Source: Acinetobacter harbinensis (GTDB lineage: Bacteria > Pseudomonadota > Gammaproteobacteria > Pseudomonadales > Moraxellaceae). From it: a DNA stretch of 64,000 nucleotides. The notes under the pieces were generated by a model, which saw only the letters and a list, made by a program, of their open reading frames with translations, was not told the DNA's origin and made no database searches. This document shows positions 8,837 to 21,312 of this stretch, one piece after another. Position 1 is the first letter of the stretch. Every line of letters begins with the position of its first letter. The position numbers and the translations under genes were made by a program. The DNA is taken from contig NZ_JXBK01000001.1 of the NCBI RefSeq assembly GCF_000816495.1, positions 967,895-1,031,894 of the forward strand, given 5' to 3'.

Positions 8837-11800
8837 ATGCGTTTAAGCAGCTTAAAACTCTCCGGCTTTAAATCTTTTGCCGACAGCACCACTTTACATT
8901 TTAAAGCTAACCGCAGTGCTGTGGTGGGGCCAAATGGCTGTGGTAAATCCAATATTATTGATGCTATTCGTTGGGTGATGGGTGAATCCAGTGCGCGGCA
9001 ATTGCGTGGTGGCAGCATGCAAGATGTGATTTTCACCGGTACCGCCAAGCGTAAGCCAGTGGGAGTGGCCAGTGTTGAACTGCGTTTTGACAATACCGCG
9101 GGCACTTTGGGTGGAACTTATCAGGCCTATAATGAATTGGCGATACGTCGGCAGGTCAATCGCGAGGGAAAGTCAGAATATTTCTTAAACGGCAGCAAGT
9201 GTCGCCGCCGTGATATTACCGATCTTTTTTTGGGGACAGGACTGGGACCGCGGTCTTACGCCATTATTGAACAAGGCATGATTAACCGATTAATCGATGC
9301 CAAACCTGATGATATGCGTGTGTTTATTGAAGAAGCCGCTGGCATTTCACGTTATCAGGCACGTCGCCGTGAAACCTTATTGCATTTAGAGCATACACAG
9401 CAAAACCTTGCGCGTTTAGACGATATTTTGGCAGAACTTAAAGCGCAGCGTAAAAGCTTAAAACGCCAGTCCGAAGCGGCTATTCAGTATAAAAATTTAA
9501 AAACGCAAATTCGTCGGTTAAATATTGAAATGCTGTCTTTTCAATATGAACAAAGTATGCAGGCGCAGCAACAACACAGTGGACAGATGACTCAGTTAGA
9601 GCACAGTCTTAAAGTGGTACATGCTGAACTTGGTACAGTAGAGCAGGCGTTGACGGCCAGTCAGGAGGTCTTTCAGCAGCTGATACAGCAATCGAGTCCG
9701 TTACAACAGGCATGGCAACAGGCAGAGCAAAAGCTGTCTGAATTAAAACGCGATTACGAACAAAAACAGGCACGCTATACGCACAATTGTTTGAGCTTAA
9801 CCCAGTTACAGCAGCAACAGTTGCACAGCCAACAGCAGCTGCAACAGATGGATGCAGACCGGCTGAGGTTGCTTGCACAACAGCAGCAACAGCTTCAGCA
9901 GCAAGCGCAACAACAGCAACAGCTGCAGCAATATAGCCAAAACCTAAGCGCGCAAAAACGACAGCAGCAACAGCTACAACAACAGTTTGCAGCGATTAAA
10001 ACGCAAGTTGAACGGCAGCAGCAGCAAAAAAACCAATGCGCGATGCACAGCGAACAATTGGCTAAAAATATTCTACGGCTAGAGCAGCAAAAAACCACTT
10101 TGCAGCAGCAAATGGCACACATCCATCAGCAGCATCCACCGCAGCAGGTTCAGCAGCTAAACGATCGGCAACATCAGCTTGCAGAGCAAATTGAGCAGCT
10201 ACAGCAGGGCATTCAGGCCGATACTGCAAGCTTAGATTTAGTCCAAGCAGAATACGCACAGCAGCACAGTGATGTGGCGGATTTAAAATCCGAAATACAT
10301 ATTTTACAGATCGAGCAAAATCATCTGAGGCAATTGCTGATAAAAAATAATCCGCATACTCAGCAAGATGCGCAGCAATTGATGCAACTGTTAAAACTGA
10401 ATGACATCGCCAAACCACATGCCGCTTTAATTGAAAAGTTTTTAGCGCAGTGGTTGTCGGCACATGTGCTTGATGCAGAGGATAGCTTTGCTGAAAATAT
10501 CGCGCGGCAACTGAAACTGCAGACCAATAACGCGTGCATGCAATTGGCCAATTTACCCTGTTTGGCCGATTGGATTATTGCCCCGCAGCATTCAATTTGG
10601 CAGCAAGTGGCCGTGACAGAGCATTTGGCGCAGGCATTGTGTTTACAAGCAACACTGCGTGCTGGACAGTCGATCTTAACTTTGGATGGTTATCATGTGG
10701 CTGCCGATTGGGTGATTGGCTTATTTTATGACAGCGCCAGTCAAGCCGCACAAGGAACACTCACTCATCAAATTCGTTTAGATGAAATTGATGCCGCGCT
10801 CGGTGATGCGTGCTTGAAACTGAAAACCGCGGAACAGCAGTTACCGCCGCTGAAGCAGCAGATTCAAACGCTGCAACAAACGCTGCAACAGCAGCAAGCA
10901 CAATTACAAAAACAGCATAATACTGTGCAACATACTGCGCTTGAATTGGCCAGCTTAAACAGTGCGCAGCATGCTTTTAGCGTGCAAAAGCAACAATTGA
11001 CCGAGCAACTGCAACAGCTTGAGGCACAGCTGCAAGAAGATTTAATGCAAAAAGATGATTTAGACATTGATTTGCATGCGCTGGATATCAAACTTGCGCA
11101 GAACTTACCCAACTATCAACAGCTGCAATCTCAAGTCACTGAAACTCATCAGCAACTTGAAAAAATGCAAGAGCAAGCGCAACAAGTGCAACAACAGTTG
11201 GCGTTATTACAGCATCAACAGGTGCAGACTCAGCAGCAAATTGCATTGCTAGAAAAAGATGAGGGTATGCTCAAAAGTCAATTAAAGCACACTATTGATC
11301 AAATTCGCGATATACAACACACAATTGCCTCGTTACAATCAGAACTGCCAGCACAAGCGTCAGCGGTGGATCAACAAGCACAGCTGAGCCTGCAATGCCA
11401 AAATACTTGCAATAGCTGGCAAGTTGAACTCAATCAGATTCAACAAAAACAGCAGCAGTTGACAGAGCAGCGTCATCAGCAGCAACAGCAGCATGAAATA
11501 TTACGCACAGAATTAGAGCATAGTCGTCTGGCGGTGCAGGCAGCAAAATCAGACGCGCAGCATTATGCAGAACAATTGAGTGCTTTAAATACGGTTTTTG
11601 TGAGTGGCTTGCAGATAGATTTAACGCTTCATCAGCAGCAATTAAGCACCGCCCAGCAGCAATTTACACAGTTGGGCGCGGTAAATTTAGCGGCTATGCA
11701 AGAATATGAACAGATCAGCCTGCGTTTTGAAGAACTTGATCATCAAATGCAGGATTTGCAAAAAACGGTTGATCAATTGCAAGCGGCCATGAAAAGTATT

Positions 11801-12289
11801 GATCAAGAAACGCGTAAATTATTTATGGCGACCTTTAATCAGATTAATCTTGAGCTGCAAGATTTATTTCCAAAAGTTTTTAATGGGGGAGAAGCCAGTT
11901 TAACCTTAGATGGTGACTGGCAATCGGGAGTCAAATTGATGGCCCGACCGCCCGGTAAGCGTAATAGTGCTTTGGCGTTATTGTCAGGCGGTGAAAAAGC
12001 TTTAACCGCCTTGGCCTTGGTGTTTGCCATTTTTCGTTTAAATCCGGCACCATTTTGTGTGTTGGATGAAGTTGATGCACCTTTAGACGATGCGAACGTT
12101 GCCAGATTTTGTAATTTGGTAAAAGAGCTTTCTGAACAAGTGCAATTCATTTACATTACCCATAATAAAGTTGCAATGACAATGGCAACCGATTTATTAG
12201 GTGTTACCATGCCAGAACCCGGTACATCAAAATTAGTCACTGTCGATTTGGAACATGCAAAAGAATACGGTTTAGTCGCGGAGTCATAA
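8837..12289 (+). CDS. smc: Chromosome partition protein SMC
   Basis: ATPase of the SMC-ScpAB condensin that compacts and segregates the chromosome. The 1150-residue protein starts MRLSSLKLSGFKSFAD, with Walker A GPNGCGKSN at 31-39, two very long coiled-coil arms around a hinge near residues 535-655, then the C-terminal ABC signature LLSGGEKAL and Walker B with D-loop VLDEVDAPLDDAN. In-frame codons extend upstream into the gntR gene, but the conserved N-terminus fixes the ATG at 8837. The arms are extremely glutamine-rich, with runs of five Q from CAG/CAA codons near 9880-9935. Its partners scpA and scpB are 12 kb away. Confidence 0.97.
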   Translation: MRLSSLKLSGFKSFADSTTLHFKANRSAVVGPNGCGKSNIIDAIRWVMGESSARQLRGGSMQDVIFTGTAKRKPVGVASVELRFDNTAGTLGGTYQAYNELAIRRQVNREGKSEYFLNGSKCRRRDITDLFLGTGLGPRSYAIIEQGMINRLIDAKPDDMRVFIEEAAGISRYQARRRETLLHLEHTQQNLARLDDILAELKAQRKSLKRQSEAAIQYKNLKTQIRRLNIEMLSFQYEQSMQAQQQHSGQMTQLEHSLKVVHAELGTVEQALTASQEVFQQLIQQSSPLQQAWQQAEQKLSELKRDYEQKQARYTHNCLSLTQLQQQQLHSQQQLQQMDADRLRLLAQQQQQLQQQAQQQQQLQQYSQNLSAQKRQQQQLQQQFAAIKTQVERQQQQKNQCAMHSEQLAKNILRLEQQKTTLQQQMAHIHQQHPPQQVQQLNDRQHQLAEQIEQLQQGIQADTASLDLVQAEYAQQHSDVADLKSEIHILQIEQNHLRQLLIKNNPHTQQDAQQLMQLLKLNDIAKPHAALIEKFLAQWLSAHVLDAEDSFAENIARQLKLQTNNACMQLANLPCLADWIIAPQHSIWQQVAVTEHLAQALCLQATLRAGQSILTLDGYHVAADWVIGLFYDSASQAAQGTLTHQIRLDEIDAALGDACLKLKTAEQQLPPLKQQIQTLQQTLQQQQAQLQKQHNTVQHTALELASLNSAQHAFSVQKQQLTEQLQQLEAQLQEDLMQKDDLDIDLHALDIKLAQNLPNYQQLQSQVTETHQQLEKMQEQAQQVQQQLALLQHQQVQTQQQIALLEKDEGMLKSQLKHTIDQIRDIQHTIASLQSELPAQASAVDQQAQLSLQCQNTCNSWQVELNQIQQKQQQLTEQRHQQQQQHEILRTELEHSRLAVQAAKSDAQHYAEQLSALNTVFVSGLQIDLTLHQQQLSTAQQQFTQLGAVNLAAMQEYEQISLRFEELDHQMQDLQKTVDQLQAAMKSIDQETRKLFMATFNQINLELQDLFPKVFNGGEASLTLDGDWQSGVKLMARPPGKRNSALALLSGGEKALTALALVFAIFRLNPAPFCVLDEVDAPLDDANVARFCNLVKELSEQVQFIYITHNKVAMTMATDLLGVTMPEPGTSKLVTVDLEHAKEYGLVAES

Positions 12290-12291
12290 AA

Positions 12292-15403
<3,112 letters not shown>

Positions 15404-15467
15404 GCTTTTACACAGCCCGTAAGCAGATTTTTTAGGTTATAAAGTATTAAATCTAAAGAGCATGATG

Positions 15468-15495
15468 GCTTATCAGTACTAGCGTGCTGATAAGC
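15468..15495. other. 12-bp hairpin downstream of ligA
   Basis: GCTTATCAGTAC (15468-15479), loop TAGC, GTGCTGATAAGC (15484-15495), one T-G wobble in an otherwise perfect stem. No T-run follows directly; TTATTTTT occurs about 12 bases later. It could be an RNA stem, a processing site or a protein-binding palindrome. Confidence 0.65.
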
Positions 15496-15603
15496 ACAGA
15501 GAGGACTTATTTTTCTGTAAAACGTTAGCTCTAGCGATTCTAGTGCCTCGAGATTGTGCTGATCTGTCTCATTTGCGCTGCTGCTCACCAATCCTTACAA
15601 ATT

Positions 15604-15636
15604 TTAAAAATCACTTTTTAGCACCAAAAGTGATTT
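15604..15636 (-). terminator. Hairpin oriented as a minus-strand terminator
   Basis: AAATCACTTTT (15608-15618), 7-base loop, AAAAGTGATTT (15626-15636): a perfect 11-bp stem. Read on the minus strand it ends in a T-run (15607-15601 region is A/T, giving TTTTTAAAA), so it looks like a terminator for minus-strand transcription. No minus-strand gene lies upstream of it (bfr is on the plus strand). Confidence 0.5.
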
Positions 15637-15818
15637 GATGAAGTTGGCAGGCTGCGCGCAAAGGCTTATTTTATATATGGAAAATGTATTTTTGATTGCT
15701 GTAAATGCGTATGTTTCTCATTTTAATTTATAAAAATCATAAACTTACATAATTTATCTTTTGCATTATGGTGTTAACTTGGCCATAATCATAGCTAATC
15801 GAGTCGGGAGTAATTGCA

Positions 15819-16283
15819 ATGCGTGGTAATCCAGAAGTCATAGACTATCTTAATATGTTGATTGGCGGCGAACTGGCTGCTCGTGATCAATATCTCATCC
15901 ATTCTCGTATGTATGAAGATTGGGGCTTAAGTAAAATTTTTCAGCGTATCGACCATGAAATGCAAGAAGAAGCGGCCCATGCTGATGCAATTATTCGCCG
16001 TGTGCTGTTTTTAGAAGGCATCCCGAATATGCAACGTGATGATGTTGAAATTGGTGAAGATGTCATCAGTTGTTTAAAAGCCGATTTAAAGCTTGAATAC
16101 GATGTACGTGAAAAATTAGCCCAAGGCGTAAAGCTCTGTGAAGACAAAGCCGATTATGTAACCCGTGAAATGTTACGTCAGCAAATGTCAGATACCGAAG
16201 AAGATCATACCTATTGGTTAGAAAAACAATTACGTTTGATTGAGTTGATGGGTTTACAAAACTATATTCAATCACAAATGTAA
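15819..16283 (+). CDS. bfr: Bacterioferritin-family protein lacking the haem-ligand methionine
   Basis: Iron-storage ferritin subunit forming a 24-mer shell. The 154 residues match bacterioferritin along their length. The di-iron ferroxidase ligands are present: E18, E51, H54, E93 (E94 in E. coli numbering), E127 and H130, plus Y25. At position 52, where E. coli Bfr has the methionine that binds inter-subunit haem, this protein has alanine (segment [11 protein letters not shown]). It is therefore probably a haem-free, catalytically active subunit, perhaps mixing with a haem-type partner encoded elsewhere. GGGAG precedes the ATG. A strong terminator follows. Confidence 0.93.
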   Translation: MRGNPEVIDYLNMLIGGELAARDQYLIHSRMYEDWGLSKIFQRIDHEMQEEAAHADAIIRRVLFLEGIPNMQRDDVEIGEDVISCLKADLKLEYDVREKLAQGVKLCEDKADYVTREMLRQQMSDTEEDHTYWLEKQLRLIELMGLQNYIQSQM

Positions 16284-16298
16284 GCTGCCGTTGAAGTC

Positions 16299-16326
16299 AA
16301 AAAGCCCAGTGTATACTGGGCTTTTT
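16299..16326. terminator. Terminator after bfr, also usable by the convergent peroxiredoxin gene
   Basis: AAAAAGCCCAGT, loop GTAT, ACTGGGCTTTTT: perfect 12-bp stem with T-run on one side and A-run on the other. It lies 16 bases after bfr. Confidence 0.92.
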
Positions 16327-16392
16327 AATGCGCTGATTTTTTTCCTGAGATTAAAATTTAGCGCTCAAAATCAATCTAAGTCAGACTTGCGC

Positions 16393-16977
16393 TTATTTGC
16401 TTTTGGTGAGTTTTTCAATATCTGCAAGCACTTGCGCAGCATGCGACTGAGTATTAACACTGTTATAGTGATAAACAATCGTGCCTTGCGGATCGATTAA
16501 AAAGCTTTCGCGCTTGGCAATTTGCGCAATACCAAAATTACGCACAATTCCGTACTGCTGAGCCAATTGCTGATTACTGTCGGCCAAAATAGGAAAGGGT
16601 AGGGCTAACTTTTCAGAGAACTTTTGATGCGATTTTACGTCATCTAAACTTACGCCCAAGACCACGGCATTATTTTGAATAAATTGCGGATACAGTGCTT
16701 TAAATTGATTGGCTTCTTGGGTACAGCCGGGTGAGTTATCTTTTGGATAAAAATACAGCACAATCCATTTGCCTTTATATTGACTCAAGCTATGCCATTT
16801 TGCATTTTGATCTTGTAATTTAAAGCTGGGTGCAGGTTTTCCAACCCATTGTTTTTGTTGATTTGCGCTTTTGCTGGCGATGTTGTTTTCTGCATGACTG
16901 AAGTTTGAAAATCCAATGCTGGTGCCCATACAAACCAAGCCAATACTCAAAATTTTTGTATAGTTCATATCGTTCAC
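16393..16977 (-). CDS. Exported 1-Cys peroxiredoxin (BCP/AhpC-TSA family)
   Basis: Thiol peroxidase domain over about residues 43-190 with VGKPAPSFKLQDQN, the strand YFYPKDNSPGCTQEA holding the peroxidatic cysteine (near C85), and the supporting arginine near 138-148. There is no second cysteine five residues on, so it lacks the usual BCP resolving cysteine and is a 1-Cys type. The N-terminus has a hydrophobic stretch and an A-x-A-like end (SHA-E near 29), indicating Sec export, so it probably removes peroxides in the periplasm. Family membership is clear; the specific reductant is unknown. Confidence 0.85.
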   Translation of the reverse strand: MNDMNYTKILSIGLVCMGTSIGFSNFSHAENNIASKSANQQKQWVGKPAPSFKLQDQNAKWHSLSQYKGKWIVLYFYPKDNSPGCTQEANQFKALYPQFIQNNAVVLGVSLDDVKSHQKFSEKLALPFPILADSNQQLAQQYGIVRNFGIAQIAKRESFLIDPQGTIVYHYNSVNTQSHAAQVLADIEKLTKSK

Positions 16978-17258
16978 TATGATTTGGAAGTGCCACCAGT
17001 TTAGCAGAGTTTAAAATCTAAACACTTATGAAAATGCTTTTCAGCGCGAGGCATGAAGTAATGGCCATGGATCGCTGCATTTTGATCAGATGAAGGTCAA
17101 GCATTTATCAATCTCGTGCTTGAATAAATACGTCAATGGGACAAATTTTCTTATTTTAAGCATGCGCCATATATCGCGATGAATGTTGCCATTGGCAATA
17201 GCACAGTGGGATGCAGATTGAATATACTGAAGCTCCCTGATTTTATGCTGAGCATATT

Positions 17259-17984
17259 TTGAATTTCTCTATTTTACTGATCACTGGTTGGGGCGGCGGT
17301 ACGCAACTGCTGCATCCACTAAAACAGGCTTTAGAAAATCATGCGCATCATGTTGAGGTGATCAATATTTTTGATGCTTTTGATGCTGCCGTTTTACAAC
17401 AGAACGTCGCATTGGCACGTGCTTATGATGTGATTGTCGGCTGGTCGTTGGGTGGGCAATTGGCTGCTGTTTTGGTCAATGAAATTGAAAAAAAGTATGC
17501 TGAACACAAAATTTTAATTACCTTGGCCTCTAATCCTTGTTTTGTGGCGAATGATTTTTGGCCGCATGCCATGCCGGTTGCAACCTTTAAAGCCTTTAAA
17601 CAGTCATTTGAGCATGATGCGATCAGCACGCTAAAACGTTTTGGGTATATGGTTTGTCAAGGCGTACTCAGCACCAAGACAGATTTACTGATTTTACAAA
17701 GTTTGATTCAGCCGCAACAAATTCAGCTGCTTCAACAGGGTTTAGTGCTGCTGGAAAATCTTAATGTGGTGGATATCTTAAAAAATTACTCAGGTCAGCA
17801 GTATCATCTGTTTGCCATGCAGGATGCCTTGGTTCCTCACCAAGTTAGCCATGATTTGCAAAATTTAGCCGCAAAATATCTCAATACGGACACTATTTTA
17901 GGCGCTCATGCTTTCCCCGTAACGCAGCCGCTCATGAGCAGTGATCAAATCTACCAATATTTAAGGCAAATTCAGTCAAGCTGA
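17259..17984 (+). CDS. bioH: BioH-like pimeloyl-ACP methyl ester carboxylesterase
   Basis: Alpha/beta hydrolase that would cleave the methyl ester of pimeloyl-ACP, ending the BioC-BioH route. The 241 residues show the nucleophile elbow GWSLGG with S63, the BioH-characteristic LASNPCFVANDFWP segment (E. coli has VASSPCFSARDEWP), a probable acid D189 in QDALVP and H217. The open frame after the preceding stop has no ATG; TTG at 17259 gives the conserved N-terminus, so translation may be weak. It lies 89 bases before bioA in the same direction, which supports the biotin role. Confidence 0.88.
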   Translation: MNFSILLITGWGGGTQLLHPLKQALENHAHHVEVINIFDAFDAAVLQQNVALARAYDVIVGWSLGGQLAAVLVNEIEKKYAEHKILITLASNPCFVANDFWPHAMPVATFKAFKQSFEHDAISTLKRFGYMVCQGVLSTKTDLLILQSLIQPQQIQLLQQGLVLLENLNVVDILKNYSGQQYHLFAMQDALVPHQVSHDLQNLAAKYLNTDTILGAHAFPVTQPLMSSDQIYQYLRQIQSS

Positions 17985-18073
17985 GTATAAATGCACAATC
18001 TCGCAATTTCTTTTTATCGGTACTGGGTTTAACATCCAAGCATTAGATTTTTTACACTGTTCGAGGCAAAAGG

Positions 18074-19378
18074 ATGACCGAATTAACTGATCTAGAGTTT
18101 GATCTTCAACATATTTGGCATCCTTATACGTCCATGACCTGTCCATTGCCGACCTTTAAAGTGAAAAAAGCTTTTGGTGCAATGATTGAGTTAGATGATG
18201 GTCGTCAATTGATTGATGGTATGTCGTCATGGTGGTGCGCCATTCATGGTTATAACCATCCTGAACTGAATCAGGCGGTGACGGATCAGCTGCAAAATAT
18301 GTCGCACATTATGTTTGGTGGACTGACTCATCAACCGGCCATTGATTTGACCCGCTTGTTGTTAACCATCATGCCACCCAGCTTGGATAAAGTTTTTTAT
18401 TCAGATTCGGGGTCGGTGGCAGTTGAAGTGGCTTTAAAGATGGCAGTGCAATATTGGGCATCGTTGGGATCTGCGCACAGCAGTCAAAAAACCAATTTTG
18501 TCACGCCGCGCTCTGGTTATCATGGTGATACATGGAACGCGATGTCAGTTTGTGATCCCGTGACGGGTATGCATCAAATTTTTGGCTCAAGTTTACCCAA
18601 TCGTATTTTTGTACCCGCCCCAAAAACTGCTTTTGATCAAGCGTGGGATCAAGCCGATATTGCCGAATTGGCACAGGTTTTAGCGCAGCATCACGCCAGT
18701 ATCGCTGGTCTAATTTTAGAGCCAATTGTACAAGGTGCAGGCGGCATGCGTTTTTATCATCCTGAATATTTACGCCAAGCCAAACTGCTGTGCGAGCAGT
18801 ATCAGGTGCTGTTAATTTTTGATGAAATTGCCACTGGTTTTGGCCGTACCGGTAAATTATTTGCATGGGAACATGCGCAAGTTGAACCGGATATTATGTG
18901 TATCGGTAAAGGCTTAACGGGAGGGTATATGACGCTGGCTGCTACCCTCACCACCCAAAAAGTGGCTGAAACTATTAGTCAGGGGCCGGCAGGGGTATTT
19001 ATGCATGGCCCGACTTTTATGGCCAATCCGCTGGCCTGTGCAGTGGCACTTAAAAGCACGCAACTGTTATTGGGGCAGGAGTGGCAGGCCACTATTCAGC
19101 GCATTGAGCAGCAACTGATACAATATTTAACGCCGCTTTCAGAGCTGGAATATGTCAAAGAGGTGCGCATACTGGGGGCGATTGGCGTGGTTGAACTGTG
19201 CTTTAATGTGGATATGCAAAGCCTGCAACAAGAATTTGTGCGCCGTGGTATTTGGGTGCGCCCATTTGGAAAATTAGTCTACGTAATGCCACCATATATC
19301 ATCAGTACCGCTGAATTAAGCCATTTATTACAACAATTGGTTGAGGTGGTACAGCAGATGCAGGAGATCAATGCATGA
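18074..19378 (+). CDS. bioA: Adenosylmethionine-8-amino-7-oxononanoate aminotransferase
   Basis: PLP enzyme that converts KAPA to DAPA using S-adenosylmethionine as amino donor. The 434 residues carry WHPYTSM near 15, the active-site [13 protein letters not shown] (51-63), [12 protein letters not shown] near 148, the DE pair of [12 protein letters not shown] near 249, and the PLP lysine K279 in [10 protein letters not shown]. Start is set by GAGG eight bases before the ATG. It overlaps bioF by four bases (ATGA) and heads the tightly packed bioAFCD-deaminase unit. Confidence 0.97.
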   Translation: MTELTDLEFDLQHIWHPYTSMTCPLPTFKVKKAFGAMIELDDGRQLIDGMSSWWCAIHGYNHPELNQAVTDQLQNMSHIMFGGLTHQPAIDLTRLLLTIMPPSLDKVFYSDSGSVAVEVALKMAVQYWASLGSAHSSQKTNFVTPRSGYHGDTWNAMSVCDPVTGMHQIFGSSLPNRIFVPAPKTAFDQAWDQADIAELAQVLAQHHASIAGLILEPIVQGAGGMRFYHPEYLRQAKLLCEQYQVLLIFDEIATGFGRTGKLFAWEHAQVEPDIMCIGKGLTGGYMTLAATLTTQKVAETISQGPAGVFMHGPTFMANPLACAVALKSTQLLLGQEWQATIQRIEQQLIQYLTPLSELEYVKEVRILGAIGVVELCFNVDMQSLQQEFVRRGIWVRPFGKLVYVMPPYIISTAELSHLLQQLVEVVQQMQEINA

Positions 19379-20532
19379 GCCTGTTAGATGGATATGCAAT
19401 CAAGCTGGATGAATTAAAACAGCACGGTAATCTGCGTCAATTTCGCTCGAATCGGCAGCATGGGCGCTATATCGAAATCAATCAGCAACAGATGCTAAAC
19501 TTGTCTTCGAATGATTATTTGGGATTGGCTGCAGACCTTCAATTGCGCGAACAGTTCTTTGATGAAACACCGTCTGATCAGCGCATCATGAGTGCATCTT
19601 CTTCGCGTTTATTAACGGGGAATTTTCCGGCTTATGAAGCGTTAGAAGCTCGTTTAAGTCAGGCTTTTCAAGGCCGTGCCGCGCTGTTATTTAACAGTGG
19701 CTATCACATGAATATTGGTATTTTACCTGCGCTGTGTGACGCAAAAACGCTCATCCTTGCCGATAAACTGGTGCATGCCAGCATCATTGATGGTATTCGC
19801 TTGTCCTCTGCAAAATATGTGCGTTATCGTCACAATGATTTAGAGCATCTGCGCCAACTTTTACAGAAATATCATCTAGATGAAAACTTTAATCGCATTA
19901 TAGTGGTGACGGAATCTATTTTCAGTATGGATGGCGATGAAACCCATCTGGCTGAATTGGTGCGGATAAAACAGCAATTTAATAAAGTCATGCTGTATGT
20001 CGATGAAGCGCATGCCATTGGCGTGCGCGGTGAACACGGTCTTGGCTGTGCAGAACAGCATGGCGTTATAGATGAGATTGATTTTTTGGTCGGCACCTTT
20101 GGTAAAGCCTTGGCATCGATTGGTGGTTATTTGATTTGCCATCCTATTATTCGCGACTATTTAATCAATAGTATGCGGCCGCTTATTTTTAGTACCGCCC
20201 AGCCGCCCATTTGTATGGCGTGGAGCGACTTTATCTTGCAAAAAGTCTTTACCTTGCAGCAATCGCGGCAGCATTTACAGCAGATCAGTCAGTACTTAAA
20301 GCAGGCCGTGCAGGCCAAAGGCTTTGATTGTCCATCGACCTCTCAGATTGTACCGATCATTTTGGGTGAATCACAAAAGACCGTGAATAAAGCCCAAGCA
20401 CTACAGCAAGCTGGTTTTTATATTATGCCGGTCCGCCCACCCACCGTACCGCAGCACAGTTCTCGATTACGCATCTGTTTAAACCGTCAAGTGAATACCG
20501 ATGATCTTGATCAGCTGATTGCTTTGTTGTGA
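19375..20532 (+). CDS. bioF: 8-amino-7-oxononanoate synthase
   Basis: PLP-dependent condensation of pimeloyl-ACP (or -CoA) with L-alanine to KAPA, the first committed ring-forming step. The 385-residue protein has the family start [27 protein letters not shown] at 41-52, the SIFSMDGDE segment (181-189), DEAHAIGV near 210 and the Schiff-base lysine K244 in [13 protein letters not shown]. Start ATG overlaps the bioA stop, indicating translational coupling. Confidence 0.97.
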   Translation: MSLLDGYAIKLDELKQHGNLRQFRSNRQHGRYIEINQQQMLNLSSNDYLGLAADLQLREQFFDETPSDQRIMSASSSRLLTGNFPAYEALEARLSQAFQGRAALLFNSGYHMNIGILPALCDAKTLILADKLVHASIIDGIRLSSAKYVRYRHNDLEHLRQLLQKYHLDENFNRIIVVTESIFSMDGDETHLAELVRIKQQFNKVMLYVDEAHAIGVRGEHGLGCAEQHGVIDEIDFLVGTFGKALASIGGYLICHPIIRDYLINSMRPLIFSTAQPPICMAWSDFILQKVFTLQQSRQHLQQISQYLKQAVQAKGFDCPSTSQIVPIILGESQKTVNKAQALQQAGFYIMPVRPPTVPQHSSRLRICLNRQVNTDDLDQLIALL

Positions 20533-20541
20533 GAGCCAATA

Positions 20542-21312
20542 GTGAATATTGATAAGCGACGGGTGGCGCAGCGTTTTGCCAAAGCCAGCCAAAGTTATAC
20601 TCAGCACGCGATTGTGCAAAAGCAGATTTGTCAGCAGTTAATCCAATTGATGCAGCAATATCTGCCAGCAACCGATGTGGATCGGGTGTTTGAAATTGGT
20701 TGTGGTTCAGGTAATTTAACCCAGTTAATATTGCAAGAATTGAGCGTACAACAGTTAATTTTGAATGATTTATATCCTCAAGTGCAGCAACATTTTACGG
20801 AAAATAATGCGCTACACTGGTATATTGGCGATATTGAACAGCTGGATTTTCCGCAGAATTTGGCCTTAATTGCCTCAAGTTCCGCTTTGCAGTGGATGTC
20901 GGATATAGACGCAATTTTTAAGCAATGTGCAGCTGCTTTAAATCAGAACGGTTATTTTTGTTTTTCCAGTTTTGGGCAAAAAAACTTACAGGAAATTAAA
21001 GCCCTTACCGGTCAAGGCTTGAAGTATCTAGAGCCTGAATGTATTGCTCAAAAATTAGAGTCACACGGTTTTGAAATTATTCATTTTTCAGAGCAGCTGG
21101 AGGTTTTAGATTTCAGCCATCCTAAACAGATTTTACAGCATTTAAAAGCCACCGGTGTGACTGCAACCGCGTCTCATCACCGCTGGACCAAGCAGTCATT
21201 ACACCAATTTTATTTCGATTATCAACAATTTTCAAATGTAGATCAGCAGGGTCAAATCAGCTATCGTCTGACCTATCATCCTATTTATTGTATTGCACGG
21301 AGAACGCCATGA
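20542..21312 (+). CDS. bioC: Malonyl-ACP O-methyltransferase
   Basis: SAM-dependent methyltransferase that methylates malonyl-ACP so that the fatty acid machinery can extend it to pimeloyl-ACP. The 256-residue protein shows the typical BioC start RRVAQRFAKASQSYTQHA, SAM motif I FEIGCGSGNLT near 50-60 and the SSSALQWMSD segment near 112. It starts with GTG nine bases after bioF and overlaps bioD by four bases. Its substrate comes from FabD/AcpP, also encoded in this window. Confidence 0.94.
   Translation: MNIDKRRVAQRFAKASQSYTQHAIVQKQICQQLIQLMQQYLPATDVDRVFEIGCGSGNLTQLILQELSVQQLILNDLYPQVQQHFTENNALHWYIGDIEQLDFPQNLALIASSSALQWMSDIDAIFKQCAAALNQNGYFCFSSFGQKNLQEIKALTGQGLKYLEPECIAQKLESHGFEIIHFSEQLEVLDFSHPKQILQHLKATGVTATASHHRWTKQSLHQFYFDYQQFSNVDQQGQISYRLTYHPIYCIARRTP

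Larger units (their letters stand above)
15404..15818. other. Structured non-coding region between ligA and bfr
   Basis: No credible reading frame. It holds two strong hairpins listed separately, and then about 180 AT-rich bases before bfr, including promoter-like sequence near 15740-15790. The hairpins are 65 and 205 bases beyond ligA, farther than an ordinary terminator usually lies, so a small RNA is possible. Confidence 0.55.

Noticed and set aside
9895..10122. Cysteine-rich minus-strand frame within smc
   Set aside because: It is the reverse complement of the CAG/CAA glutamine runs (giving Cys and Leu codons), not a metal-binding protein.
15735..15800. Fur-box-like ATAAT...ATTAT upstream of bfr
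   Set aside because: Only the outer bases match the Fur consensus; AT-rich sequence gives such matches by chance.
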